34,358 bases of DNA, from assembly GCA_025201705.1 (NCBI GenBank), contig MU616885.1:1-34358 (forward strand), written 5' to 3'. Source of the DNA: Dissophora ornata (lineage: Eukaryota > Mortierellomycota > Mortierellomycetes > Mortierellales > Mortierellaceae). A program made the translations under genes and the position numbers. How positions within the stretch are numbered: position 1 is the first letter of the stretch; each line of letters starts with the position of its first letter. Positions 1 to 10,662 of this stretch are shown here, piece after piece. The notes under the pieces were generated by a model. That model made no database searches. It was not told where the DNA came from and saw nothing but the letters and a program-made list of their open reading frames with translations.

Positions 1-365
1 AAAAAAGATCGGCAGGTGTGTATGCATATTGCTTATTCAACGAGATCCATCCAGCTGAAACTAAGGCCCGGACATTTATCACCATCAGCTGTAATGGATG
101 GCAGTTAGTGATCTCACGCTTGGATCGGTTTATTATTGTTCGGTTCTACTTGCAGTGGGACGGGAAGAGGGTAAACCGGTTCCCGGCTGGCAGAGAATCA
201 GGCGTTCTTTCAGGGCATACGAAAAACAACATCTGATCAGCAGCTGAAAGTTCGCTTCGTTTCATGTTTATTCTCTACGTCGAATAGATCAACACACAAA
301 CAACAAAACACATCGCCCCACAGAAACAAAACGAGAAGAGTGTGTGTGTGTGAGAGAGTGAAGCG
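1..365. other. Upstream region of the first Myb-like gene; no gene seen
   Basis: No convincing coding sequence lies here; the short open frames have no recognisable content. The last 80 bases before the ATG at 366 are rich in CA and AAC, followed by a GT/GA microsatellite (about 340-360), and probably form the 5' leader of the plus-strand gene. I see no clear TATA box. Confidence 0.5.
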
Positions 366-2510
366 ATGCCACCAGAACGCCGCACCCTCGCCCCCCCTCC
401 GCGGACCCCGCTCGCCATTGCCATCCCCACCTCATCTCGAAGAACATCAATTACGGCAACAATACCAATACAGTCGTCATCATCCTCGTCAAGGAGCCTG
501 GCAGGGACATCATCCCTTATCCACCCACCCGACTCTTACATGTCCTCCTATCTATCGAACCGACATGCCAAAGGAACAATGCTCAACAAGGTCTACATCC
601 ATCAAAGAAGCATTTCCAAGCAAGAGCAACTACGGTTCGAGCTCCAGAAGAGACACCATCAAAGTCAACAGCAGTTCAACCAGCTGAAGATCGTACAGCA
701 AGAATTTCATCGACAACGAGAAGTATACCACCAACAGCAGGTCCAAGCGAGACAACAACGACAGCAACATCACCACCACTATCATCATTACCACGTCCTA
801 CCACCAAGTACAGATAGCGCTGCGTCTACTGTATCAACATCGAGTCCTTATTCATCGTCATCTACCATAATCCCTACGGATCCTCTTCCTCCTCCATTAC
901 GCCATAGCCAGTATTCCGAATGGGTCGCCGTCCGCGAAAAGGAACGCGCTCGTCTACAGTCTTCATCCTCATCCTCATCCTCCCTCACTCCGCCCTTTTC
1001 ATTTTCAAACATATCCAGCACCATCGCCCCTCCCCCGATGATGCCTCTCCCACCCCAAATCGCCAGGGATAACCTACGACGTCTTTCTGAACGACTCCGA
1101 CGTCGCCGGGCCCGTGCGCGTGAGACTATCCTGTATGATCTGCACCAGGGGGTGAAAAGTGTCGAGGCGCAGGTGCATCGACAGGTGGAGATGGTGCTGA
1201 GTCGATTAAAGGAGGCACCGGGCTCCAGGTATGCGTTTGCGTTGACGAATAGCTTATTGTCACAGATCCCGATCGCCGCTTCGCTGCTACCGTCTTTGCC
1301 GAGTGTTGGCGACGGGCCGTCTCAGGTAGAGAACCCCGAGGACCAGAAGAGAATTCAAGAGCGCGAACGGCATAGAGCTGCCGCAGAGTCGTTGTCGAAT
1401 GAGTTTGATTCCATAGCCTTGGCGGGTCGTCCGGATAGATACATCGACTCGCCTCCCGCCTCTTCAATATCGCCATCATCTTCTTCCTCACAGCCAGAAG
1501 GAGAGCACCAGGTTTCAATCTCAAGATCAGGCGCCTCAGAGTTCCTGTCGGCATCGATGCACACTAGTTACTCTACCGCCGCATCTCAAGTACTCTCGGC
1601 TGCCTTGCCTTCCTTCATCCCATCCATGGTTGCGCCCTTGGTTTGTGTATTCTCATATCCAGCTCCTTCTTCCTCTTCGTTAACCATGAATCCCGGAGAT
1701 CCAGAATCTGCTCAGCAACAGCAGCAGCAAAAGGACTTCGTATTCCCGTGGGGGCTCCCCAATCGTCCCCCACCTCCTTATCATTCACCTTTGCTACGCC
1801 GTGTACAAACCGGACAGACAGAAGAACGTCTTCAACAGCAGCAGGGACATCCTCCCATGTCAACAACCAACTCTGGGATTGACGTAGTCCACTCCAAGTT
1901 CTGGACGCAGGCTGAGCGCGAAGCCTTGCACTTGGCAGCAACACGGTTCCGACTCGCTGGACAGTGGTCCAAGATCAGGGAGATGATGAATCTGCATAGG
2001 ACGGATGAAGAGATTGAGGGGGAATATGTGAAACTCTATGGACATCGGACTGGTATCAAAGACTATGACGAGGATGAAGATGATGAGATCGAGAACCAGA
2101 GCGGCCGAGATGAGAATCGTAGGAAGAAGGGCGATCGGATGGAGGAGGACCGGTTTGGAAGTATGGATGGCGATGCGGACGATGAGGCAGAGTTCGGTGG
2201 TGGGACTTTGTTTGTGAAGCTTGGAGGGTCCAGACGGTCCATGGCTTCTCATCCACATCCACATCCACCTCCACCTCCACCTCACTACCACCACCTACAG
2301 CAACCACAACAACAACAACAACGACAACTGCAGCAACAACAGGTCCAAGAGAGCAGTAGCACCGGCGCTCTTCGAACAGGATACGAGCTTCAACCTATTG
2401 TCGACTCTCAACAACGTTTGGTTGTGATACATGAGCCCACTTGGATGCACAAAAATGACCATATGACCGATAAACAGTTCGCACTCGAAGAGATCCCCAT
2501 GCGTTTGTAA
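366..2510 (+). CDS. Gln/Ser-rich nuclear protein with one Myb/SANT-like domain (714 aa)
   Basis: A single open frame from an ATG to TAA. The only recognisable fold is a Myb/SANT-like helix-turn-helix at about residues 511-556, beginning FWTQAEREALHLAA and ending EGEYVKLYGHR, with Trp at 513 and a second Trp in WSKI. The rest is low complexity. Residues about 86-143 are rich in Gln and His and look helical. Residues about 235-285 form a basic, probably amphipathic helix (LRRLSERLRRRRARARE). An acidic stretch follows the Myb domain from about 566, then His-Pro and poly-Gln runs. The domain closely resembles the first repeat of the protein at 4517-6820, so the two are probably related. A role in DNA or chromatin binding is inferred from the domain; targets are unknown. 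It converges on the GPN3-type gene, about 250 bases between stop codons. No intron is needed. Confidence 0.82.
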   Translation: MPPERRTLAPPPRTPLAIAIPTSSRRTSITATIPIQSSSSSSRSLAGTSSLIHPPDSYMSSYLSNRHAKGTMLNKVYIHQRSISKQEQLRFELQKRHHQSQQQFNQLKIVQQEFHRQREVYHQQQVQARQQRQQHHHHYHHYHVLPPSTDSAASTVSTSSPYSSSSTIIPTDPLPPPLRHSQYSEWVAVREKERARLQSSSSSSSSLTPPFSFSNISSTIAPPPMMPLPPQIARDNLRRLSERLRRRRARARETILYDLHQGVKSVEAQVHRQVEMVLSRLKEAPGSRYAFALTNSLLSQIPIAASLLPSLPSVGDGPSQVENPEDQKRIQERERHRAAAESLSNEFDSIALAGRPDRYIDSPPASSISPSSSSSQPEGEHQVSISRSGASEFLSASMHTSYSTAASQVLSAALPSFIPSMVAPLVCVFSYPAPSSSSLTMNPGDPESAQQQQQQKDFVFPWGLPNRPPPPYHSPLLRRVQTGQTEERLQQQQGHPPMSTTNSGIDVVHSKFWTQAEREALHLAATRFRLAGQWSKIREMMNLHRTDEEIEGEYVKLYGHRTGIKDYDEDEDDEIENQSGRDENRRKKGDRMEEDRFGSMDGDADDEAEFGGGTLFVKLGGSRRSMASHPHPHPPPPPPHYHHLQQPQQQQQRQLQQQQVQESSSTGALRTGYELQPIVDSQQRLVVIHEPTWMHKNDHMTDKQFALEEIPMRL

Positions 2511-2698
2511 CAGAGAAAGATGGAGGTAGATGGAGATAACGTTTGGATCGAAGATCGAGAGCGATTAGAGATATCGTAGAGAGATAGAAATAGAAAACTG
2601 GCATGCGTTTTTGTAAATAGATCATCCATGTTACACACCGCTAGAGTAGAGCAAAAGGAAAAAATATGCGTTTATGGTACAAGTGTATGCAAGTGCTG

Positions 2699-2704
2699 TT
2701 TATT
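2699..2704 (-). terminator. Poly(A) signal AATAAA of the GPN3-type gene
   Basis: Plus-strand TTTATT reads AATAAA on the minus strand, about 57 bases past the TAG stop at 2761-2763. The position and spacing fit a polyadenylation signal. The convergent 3' region 2511-2760 holds no gene. Confidence 0.5.
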
Positions 2705-2760
2705 TTCGCGATGTTTCAATCCTATTCTTTTGTGTGTGTTTCCTTCTCTTTCCCCTGTGG

Positions 2761-4017
2761 CTAATCGTCATCCATATCCGCTTCGGCTTCTTCCTCTGGC
2801 TCCTTCGGTTCCTGATCCTCCCCAAACTGAATCGCGTTATCCACATGCGACAAGATTGCCGTGACAGAGTCCTCATCCTTGATATTCAGTGGCAAAAACG
2901 CCACCATGTTGAAGTCCTCCACAAGCTGTCCGATCGCCTGATTCAGTTGATGGTATTTGGGGCTTGTCTTTGAATTGACATCCTCAAGCAACAGTAACGG
3001 ATCCGGGTTGTAATAACGTTCCAGTTCCGACGCCTTCATTTTGGGCAGGAGATCCATCTTGCTCAGAACGTTGATATGGGGAATTTCGAGGTTGATCATC
3101 GCGCTCATCGCACTCATCACACCTGCGAAGAACTTGGACTTGTCCTCCACAAATTGCTACAAGGAAAAAAAAAAGGAGACGGTTGCAGGTAAGCATATAT
3201 TCACCTCTACTCCTGTTAGCAGTAAGACACAAGTAATAGCAATAATACAGGTGCTTACAGATTCCAGCAAGTAAACGCCGCAGATGGCAACGTTCAATCG
3301 TTGCAACGCCTCAACCAGCCGCTTCATGATGTCGAAGTGGGTATACAACTCAATCTGGCCGGGACAGTCAATGATCAAATAGTCGTCCGTATATGATCCA
3401 ACCTCATCCTCTAACCAATCAATGTTGTTCATCATAAACTCCATGCAATATATCAATCCTCCATTAGGTCCGTACTGCAGCTCTTCCATGACATCCTCCA
3501 GTGAGATCAGATCCTTGATATCTGTCCAAGAACGAAGGTAAGTTAGTAATGAACCGGAAAGCGGTAAGATGAGCAAGCTATAATATAGCCATTAAAGCCA
3601 AGAGTAATTACCAATTGAGGGCTCGTATTCAAATTTCTCGGCTGCAGGGTCCAGGTTGACGAGATGAACGGCCCTTCCAATGTTCTGGCAATGCGTCATA
3701 ATGGTGGAGCAGTATGTGGACTAGGCAATGAAATGATAACGGAGCAATGGTCTGTTTGTCAGTCATCTTTTCGATCAAAAAGCCGCCACCACCAAGCTTA
3801 GCGTATATTCTAAAAGTCCAGCGACCGAAAATAAAGCCAGCCCTGATCCTCCTCACCTTGCCGCTTCCAGCAGGACCCATGACCAATTGACAATAGCGAC
3901 CCCTGTTATCAAAAGACAGACAAAGACAGGCAACAAGTTGAGATAAGTTAGTGTTGCCTTCCTTGCTCGCGCAATAAAAACACTCTGTCCTTGAATTCAA
4001 AATCTCGACGCCTACAT
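2761..4017 (-). CDS. GPN3: GPN-loop GTPase 3, five exons, 271 aa
   Basis: Exons on the minus strand: 4017-4016, 3902-3857, 3720-3612, 3521-3259, 3156-2761. All four introns (113, 136, 90 and 102 bp) obey GT-AG, and the joined frame is 816 bases. The product shows the P-loop GPAGSGKS (10-17), the diagnostic Gly-Pro-Asn loop in [10 protein letters not shown] (69-78), switch motif [11 protein letters not shown] (104-114) and base-recognition SKMD (172-175), with an acidic C-terminus. Length and order match eukaryotic GPN3 rather than GPN1, which has a longer tail. Known role of the family: a dimeric GTPase that works with GPN1 in assembly and nuclear import of RNA polymerase II. The initiator codon is formed only by splicing: AT at 4017-4016 joined to G at 3902. 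The first intron starts GTAGGC and ends AACAG. No other start places Met directly before [15 protein letters not shown], the usual beginning of this family. Confidence 0.93.
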
Positions 4018-4516
4018 TTGCTGTGATTCTTTATTCTAGTTGTTCCGCTCTTGGCTTTGGTGGCTGTGTCTGTCCTGCGTGAGTGGTCCTCTGATGCTGA
4101 AAGCTTGTGTTGATGCAAAAGGATTGCTTGTCTCGAGCGCAGACACTCCAATGCGTCTTTCCAGCTCAATCAACATCAAGCCACTCGCGTGGCAATAAGC
4201 AGTCCTCTTCTGTCCAGGGGAAGTTTTTTAAACCAGTTTTGAAGAAGTTTTTTATTAATTATTGTTATTAGCATAGAGAGCGACTTAGAGAGCGTAGAGA
4301 CCAATAAAGCTCTCCAGCCAGCTGGAAAAAAGAAACTTTCTTTCGTCTTCTTGGCTCTCGTGTAGACCAGCATTGAAAACTGGCATGATAAAAAAATGAT
4401 ATGCAAAGACTCAAATGATAATAAACAAGAATGACAGGAAGCAAAGCAAATAAAATAAACACAAATCAAAAAGAATGGTGATAGTAATACCGAGGCAAAG
4501 GTCTATAATCCTTCTC
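4018..4516. other. Intergenic: GPN3 leader and 3' region of the five-repeat Myb gene
   Basis: The right part is the 3' untranslated region of the minus-strand gene ending at 4517. Plus-strand TTTATT at 4251-4256 could be its AATAAA signal on the minus strand. The left part (about 4018-4170) is the GPN3 leader and promoter. No gene is recognisable. Confidence 0.45.
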
Positions 4517-6820
4517 TCAATGATGGCCTTGGCCCACGCTCATATGTGAGAAAGGTACTGCTACGATCTCATCGTCTTCCATCTCGCCTTCAGAAAACTC
4601 TGCTCCTGATAAATGTGGGTGTGAGTGTGGGTGGTGATCGCCTCCAGACTGCGGATGCCCAGGGACAGTTTTCGAAGTAGATCTCATCTTCAGCAGCACG
4701 TAGTCCCACTTGCTTGCCATCGAGCCCACAGACCGGTCCTTCAGGTAATGTTCTTGGATGTCCACCCATGACCGTCCATATCTCTCCACACCTTGCTTTA
4801 GCAGCTCGACTTCTTGCTCTGTCCATGGCATATACTCTGCAGGTCGCTTGCGCGAGGATGGAGATGGCATACCCGAAGCTGAATAGCTCATGGTTGGGCT
4901 CGTGGGTGATGACTCGGTACGGCTAGAGCGCCTCGAGCCCAGTTCAGAGATTGATGGATCCATGTCCATAACCATGTCGTTTGGTGCCTCTTTGACTAGG
5001 GCTGTCAACGGCTCGCTCTTTAGAGTTCGGAAGTGGTCTTGTTGCGTCATGAGATACCACCGACGTTTGCATTGCTCCTTTGTCACAATCGGGTTTGATC
5101 CCATTAGAGCCGAGACCTTGAGCCAGTTGACCTTTTGGCGGTTGGGATAGTGCTGGTCAATGATGTACTCGAGTCGCCGTGACAAGGGCTCAGTCCAGGT
5201 CATGGGTCGGTTCCGCTCTGACCATGCCTCAGAACCTGCCTCGCCTGCATGTTGCTGGCGATGTTGGAAATACTGAGGGCTCGGTTGATGATCAATATGC
5301 AGGGGTGTCATCGAAAGCGACTCCGAAGACGACACGGAAAACCTCTTGGAAGGTATTCCCTCCCTGAACTGTATCGACGAGTATGGCGACGACCCTGCGC
5401 TTGCTCCATCCCGTTTCCAGTGAGGCGACAGCGATGCCTCCCTCGAAGTCGAGTCATTGTGTGAGTAGTAGTCAACATGGTGTCTATCCATATCTCTGTC
5501 GGACAGCATATGATGCTGCCCCTCATGTTCACCCTCGATGGGATGTGTCGGGAGTCTCGGCCGGTACGGGCGATCTCGGTCTGTGCTCCTCTTTCGGACT
5601 GGACCCCCAGTTCCCCGAGGAGGAGTGCTACCACACGCACCAGCGCTTGCAGCCCGCATTTCCTTCCGAGGACGCACTGGGGACCGGGGGGGTGCTCCAG
5701 TCGCACTGGGTCCTGGCGAAGTATTGCCCATGAGAGGCTGTTTCTTTCCAGGCTGCTGTTGTTGCTGCTGCTCCGCTTCTCGCGTCTGCAAGAGACTCCA
5801 CATGATGGAGATCCCCCCTTGGGAACGCTCGGGGAGGTACTTTTCTTGGATCTTACTCCAAGACGGTCCAAACTCTTCATGACCCTTCTTCAGCAGTCTG
5901 ATCTCCTCTTCTGTTCCAGCTCGGCGCCGCATAATCTCCCATTTGTTCTTGCACTGCTTTCGCGTGAAGGTATTGCCCATCTGGGACGCAACCCAGACCC
6001 AGTTGATGCGATAGCCGCCGGGAAAACAATCCTCGATGAGATTCTTGAGCTGTTCCGACTGCTCCAGCGTCCATACCCGCACTGTTCGAGGAGGTTTTAC
6101 CTCGCCCAGTGCATTATCGGACCGGCCTCGACTGGCGCTGTTCTTGCCACTCTGAAGACGCAAGACAGGAGAGGCTTGCTCTATATCCATCCTTGACTCG
6201 TCGTTCTCGTCGTCGTGGTAGTCATCCATGCTTGGATGAGGAGCTGGATATTTTCTGTACGGTGACCGATGAGATGGCTCCGATGCTGCGGGGTGGGAGG
6301 AGCGGTGAAACTGGCTGAATGTTTCTTGAGACGATCGTGCACTCAGCGTGGAGGAGGAGGTGCTGGTGAGGGGAGGCGTTGCATACCCTGGCATGTGAGA
6401 ACGCGTGGATGCATTTCGCTGGCTGGACCAATCTTCGTCGTCAGAGTCTGGAAGCTCACCATACAGGCGCATATATTCCTGCTCGATCTCGAGAGGAGAG
6501 TGGTCCAATCCCATGCGCTCTCCAACCTCGGCCCACTTGCCAAAGAGATTCTGTCGTTGCACTGCAACGTAGAGCGCCTCCTGCTCTACGTTGGTCCAGG
6601 GCCGTCTGGAGGGGATTTCAGATGGAGGGAGAAGATGGGGGATTTTGAGGGATCCTTGGTGGATGTGAGGATCTGTAGTGGATTCACTGGGGATCCAGGG
6701 GACTGAGTGAGGAGGTGACATTGTTGAGGGTGGGTACTTGTGTAGACTGTTGAGGGTGTTGACTATGGAAGGAGACGTTGAAGTAGGATTGGCAGACTCG
6801 CTCATGTCGCTCGAGGTCAT
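4517..6820 (-). CDS. Protein with five Myb/SANT-like repeats (about 767 aa from the first in-frame ATG)
   Basis: The frame is open from 6988, but that codon is TTG. The first in-frame ATG is at 6820, with G at -3, so I start there; spliced upstream exons could extend it. Residues are numbered from 6988. Five tryptophan-based repeats are visible: RRPWTNVEQEALYVAV (128-176), RVWTLEQSEQLKNLIED (303-354), a divergent one GTEEEIRLLKKGHEEF (358-401), MTWTEPLSRRLEYIID (596-647) and MPWTEQEVELLKQGVERYG (720-768). The first matches the Myb domain of the protein at 366-2510. The second and fourth carry LI(E/D)-x2-(F/Y)P and QC-x2-(K/R)W, like the repeats of the 13549-17619 protein. Linkers are Ser/Pro-rich with a short poly-Gln at about 407-412. 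A Myb-type nuclear DNA- or chromatin-binding protein is the likely identity; targets are unknown. Confidence 0.82.
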   Translation of the reverse strand: MTSSDMSESANPTSTSPSIVNTLNSLHKYPPSTMSPPHSVPWIPSESTTDPHIHQGSLKIPHLLPPSEIPSRRPWTNVEQEALYVAVQRQNLFGKWAEVGERMGLDHSPLEIEQEYMRLYGELPDSDDEDWSSQRNASTRSHMPGYATPPLTSTSSSTLSARSSQETFSQFHRSSHPAASEPSHRSPYRKYPAPHPSMDDYHDDENDESRMDIEQASPVLRLQSGKNSASRGRSDNALGEVKPPRTVRVWTLEQSEQLKNLIEDCFPGGYRINWVWVASQMGNTFTRKQCKNKWEIMRRRAGTEEEIRLLKKGHEEFGPSWSKIQEKYLPERSQGGISIMWSLLQTREAEQQQQQQPGKKQPLMGNTSPGPSATGAPPRSPVRPRKEMRAASAGACGSTPPRGTGGPVRKRSTDRDRPYRPRLPTHPIEGEHEGQHHMLSDRDMDRHHVDYYSHNDSTSREASLSPHWKRDGASAGSSPYSSIQFREGIPSKRFSVSSSESLSMTPLHIDHQPSPQYFQHRQQHAGEAGSEAWSERNRPMTWTEPLSRRLEYIIDQHYPNRQKVNWLKVSALMGSNPIVTKEQCKRRWYLMTQQDHFRTLKSEPLTALVKEAPNDMVMDMDPSISELGSRRSSRTESSPTSPTMSYSASGMPSPSSRKRPAEYMPWTEQEVELLKQGVERYGRSWVDIQEHYLKDRSVGSMASKWDYVLLKMRSTSKTVPGHPQSGGDHHPHSHPHLSGAEFSEGEMEDDEIVAVPFSHMSVGQGHH

Positions 6821-8950
6821 ATCAAGCGATCGGGAATAATGATGTGTATGTCCAGTATACACAGATGGCCACTCGGGTTGGATGCCGTGTGTTGAAAAAG
6901 GACTGTTGCCGCAGCGGACGGAGGCTAATAGAGCGAATGGGCTGTGGATGGTTGAGGAACTGGAACCTGGAGATAGTATAGTATGCAAGCATATCGAATG
7001 GGAACAAAGGGGTTAGAATTATCATGTGACGGGGCGTTGTTCAGTAGAATGAAAGGGTCTCGCGGCAGGATATGGGCGAGGCATGTTCGACATATGATTA
7101 CTCACAGTTCTTGCCATGGTTCACCCGGCGAAATGGCTCGGGTATTGTTGACGCTGTGCAGAAACGACGAAGTGCAGCTCGGTTCTTGACAAAGTCAGGC
7201 AAGTGGACGACCAGGCCAGGGGACAAACAAAGAAAGGGGAAAAGAAAGAAAGAAAGAAACGCGACTGGGATGGAGTAGAATATCAATCGTTCGAGACTGT
7301 CTTGTTGACGCGCAGAAGTTGTCGACGCGTTGTGGACGACTGAAACAATGGCAAGGCGAGAGGATTGAAACAGGAACAAAGAGACTCTGGCGTCAAAGCA
7401 GGCAAAGAGTGTGTTGTATAGAAGAACGAAAGGCGGATAAAAACAAAACAGAACTATGGAGAACAAGAGACAGAGTTGTGTTCGTTGGCTGGGCTGTCAG
7501 GAGAGATGGATCGGTTACCCACAGAGACGGGGCAGCTGTAGATGGTTGAAGAAAACGGTGGGGCAGAGTGAAGGAGAAGAGAGGAAAGTTGGATGGGCGG
7601 ACAAAGAAGGGATGTGGGCTGGACAATTAATAGACTGGCGACACGACGAAGCACAGGGGCATGAGGAGAACAGACAGCAATAGGAGTCTTTGCAGTCGAA
7701 CGTCGCTATTTTTTTTTCCTGCCGGATTTCCAATTTAATGAAGAAAATGTATTTATACACGGAAAACGCGGTGGCCGGAAAGAAAATAAACGGTGGCAGT
7801 GAAGTGCGGGTGTGGATGTGTATGTGGATGTGGATATGGGATGATAATGAAGAATAATGAAGAAATAATGAAGAATATGGAGAACGGAAATATGGGATGT
7901 TGCGTGCAAAATATATACGGAATGAATGGGACTCTATTGTAGCAATGAATGAGCTTAAACCGACCCAACGTGCGGGAAGCGAAGCGGATCGAAAATCAAT
8001 TGATGTTTGTAAAACGATATCGTCTCTGCCGATTATTTTTTGATTCTTTGCTCTGCTCTCAATATGTCAATCAATGTGCTGTGAAAGTGGGGCTATACCA
8101 AAGAGCCGGGGGTCGACTGCTGCCAAAGGGAAGAATGGGAATGGGGAAAGGGACGAAGAAACAAGGAATGGAATCAGGGAATGGGTCGTCAAGGGAAGAA
8201 ACACGGTGGTCAGTGCAAAAGAATAAGAAGAAATCGAAAAAGGGAACTGCACACGAGGGGCCAAAGAGAGAGACAGAGAGCGAAAGAGAGAAAGAGAGGG
8301 GGGCGGAATGAGTGAATGAACGCAGTGGCGACGGTCGGGGGCGGACGAATGAGAGTGAATGAGTTGGTCTGGCAGCGATGGACTGACCGAAGGGTGCGGA
8401 GGAGGAAGAAGAGGGAGGAGAAGGAGGAAAGGGAGAAAGGAAGAAGACGAGGACAGTTGATGAAGAACAACCGGACAAAGAGAGGCGGGAGACAAGGCAG
8501 GAGGAAAGATGAGAAGGAGAAGAGAAGGAAAGAGAGAGAGAGGAAAGAAGTTTGAAGGAAAGGGAGACAGGAGAAGAAAGAAGATAGGTGATGGCGAATG
8601 GATGTGATAATGAGGAGGATGGTTGATGATGTCGAGACAGAGGAGGAGCAACGGGACACGCGCATGGGACATTTCGACCGACGGATGTGGCCTCTGAGCA
8701 GCGCACCCAAACGGGGATCGTAGCTGGAGGTGTAGGCCGTTGCTGTAGTGATGAGCCCCGATGCAAATGATGAGCGGTGGGCACACGCACACAGCATGCC
8801 CTGAATATAGACAGGGCCAAAGCCATATGAGCGAATATGCGTATCTCCAACGCATCGATCTCGTCCTCGTCCCAAGTCGCGCTCATGCAAATGAACAGCG
8901 TTGAGGTACAGTACATGTGCATTTAATTATTTATATGCATTGAACCAGCG
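6821..8950. other. Upstream/leader region of the five-repeat Myb gene, strongly purine-skewed
   Basis: No protein gene is supported. Seen in the minus (sense) direction the region is CT-rich, as is usual for long fungal leaders. A strong minus-strand donor (GTGAGTA at 7105) with a branch-like CTAAC and an acceptor CCAG near 6968 suggests a leader intron. An ATG at about 7117 just before that donor would open a short upstream frame that does not join the main frame. The open frames seen at 8067-8922 on the minus strand are Ser/Leu/Pro low complexity produced by the pyrimidine tract and occur in several frames at once, which argues against coding. A GAAA microsatellite lies at about 7229-7258. 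Confidence 0.45.
8140..8590 (+). repeat. Purine-rich low-complexity tract of about 450 bp
   Basis: The plus strand is dominated by G and A (gggaag, gagaga, ggagga words) with few pyrimidines, most uniform at about 8265-8310 and 8396-8460. It lies 1.3-1.8 kb upstream of the minus-strand Myb gene. Confidence 0.7.
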
Positions 8951-9956
8951 CGATGCTCCATGCGATCCGCCCGTTGGAGCCAAGGCAGCAAAGCAGGAAT
9001 TTGAAGAGTGACTGAATAGCACAGAGAACACATGCTGCATTTCCCAAAAAAAAAAAAACACCCTCACGTCCCTCACATATTGCGAGTATTGACTTTTCTA
9101 TTCATACCGCTTCTGTCTTTGTCCATTGTCAGATGTACATTACATCCGCTTCACTGAGAAGAAAAAGAGTGGAGAGCAGAGCACTGTCGCTGATGCAGCT
9201 GCACACAACTGAGAAACAGGTACAATCCACAGGTACATTCAGTGCATTTTTACCTTCTTCCAAACACCAAACCACCTAGCCCGACTCTCGGCCTGAGTGA
9301 TTTCCGCCCTGCAGGAAAGCCCGAAGCCGGGTCCCCCGACCGTTTCTCGCCTTTTCGCTCCTGAGCGGGGTATTTGCAGCTCCCCTGTACTCGTCGCAAG
9401 AATAGCTCAGGGTGGATGTAAGGTGTTACCGTGTGTATATCAGATCCGGGATTGGTGTCAGCCTTCCCCACTCTATCCTGCATGGTTTCCACTTGTATGG
9501 GTATATGTGTAATAACACTTCATCAATATACCACGATCCAGTTTTTTTGTCTTCTTCCCCCAATTGAGGTCGTTCACAACAGGCTCATTATTTGCGATTA
9601 TTGCTGTAACCCTGGGCCGATGATGATAGACAATCTCTTGATTCTATTTCAAATTACGTGAACCTTCCCGGATGCATGTGTGATGCCGGGATGATAAAAA
9701 CAGTGTGCTCGGATCTTGGACAAATGAAAAAGTAATATGACTCTTCATGCGATCCTCAATACGATTGCTATTTTTTTCTTTTTTTATTCTTTTGCTTGTG
9801 CTTTGCGTGTATTATCATTATTATTTCTTTTCTTTACTTGCCCCTTTTGACATTGAATGCTCTCCTTGCAAGCGTCTCGGATTTTCATCCGCTAGCGCAT
9901 TGTCGCACTCATTTTGCGTTGTGCCATGCCTTGGCTTGCTCTTCAGAATTGCATAA

Positions 9957-9981
9957 TTGGCTTGGCTTGGCTTGGCTTGGC
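9957..9981. repeat. TTGGC pentanucleotide repeat (5 copies)
   Basis: Five perfect head-to-tail copies of TTGGC, followed by TTGG-like remnants merging into CCCGAG. It lies in gene-free sequence. Confidence 0.85.
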
Positions 9982-10617
9982 CCGAGAGGGTTTGCTTGAC
10001 GGCAGAAACAAACTGGTCAGTGCTCTCCTTCTCCCCTCTCTCCCCAGGGTATGAGATTATGGCACATGTTTGTAGGCATGCGAAAAAGAAGGAAACAAAT
10101 AAAGAGCATCAACATGACGAATCCCTGTCTACATTGACTACAGGCACGATTTACTCTTGACTACCGGCTTGAGCGCTGCTACTAGACTATGTAAAATAAT
10201 GAGATGTCGCGCGTAGCTTCTTCGCCCGGGCTAAGCCAACAGCGACTTGTTGTTTACAAGCCATTGAGGGAAAATTGAGGGGAACTAAGAAGCAAAGTAA
10301 GCAGGAGACGGTGGTACAAAGACAAGGATCCACCCTGTGCGGCAACAGAAAAAAAAACATGAGACGTATCACACACATCAACAACAACACGTACACCTGC
10401 ACATGTGGTAGGCAATCAAAACACAGGGCTTTTTTTTTGTGTGGGTAAGTAGCCCTTGACGCGTTCTCTGAAATGAAATGCAATTCTTGTAAATATAGAC
10501 TACTTCGATCAGATTGGATTGGATCTAAAAATATGACGCGCTCTATTTTGTTCCCATCCAATCCTCTGGGCTGCGCTTTGTCCCTGACATATGTCCAGCG
10601 AGTGCAAAAAGACAACT

Positions 10618-10660
<43 letters not shown>

Positions 10661-10662
10661 AA
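10618..10662. repeat. (ACA)n microsatellite
   Basis: About 15 perfect ACA triplets followed by an A run. It is intergenic. Confidence 0.9.

Noticed and set aside
8067..8922. Overlapping minus-strand open frames of 226-283 residues
   Set aside because: Three frames are open over the same pyrimidine-rich DNA and all give Ser/Leu/Pro low complexity; this is a composition effect.
9240..9420. GC-rich, apparently structured segment that might be a non-coding RNA
   Set aside because: I could not fit it to any known RNA family, and no clear long stem is visible by eye.
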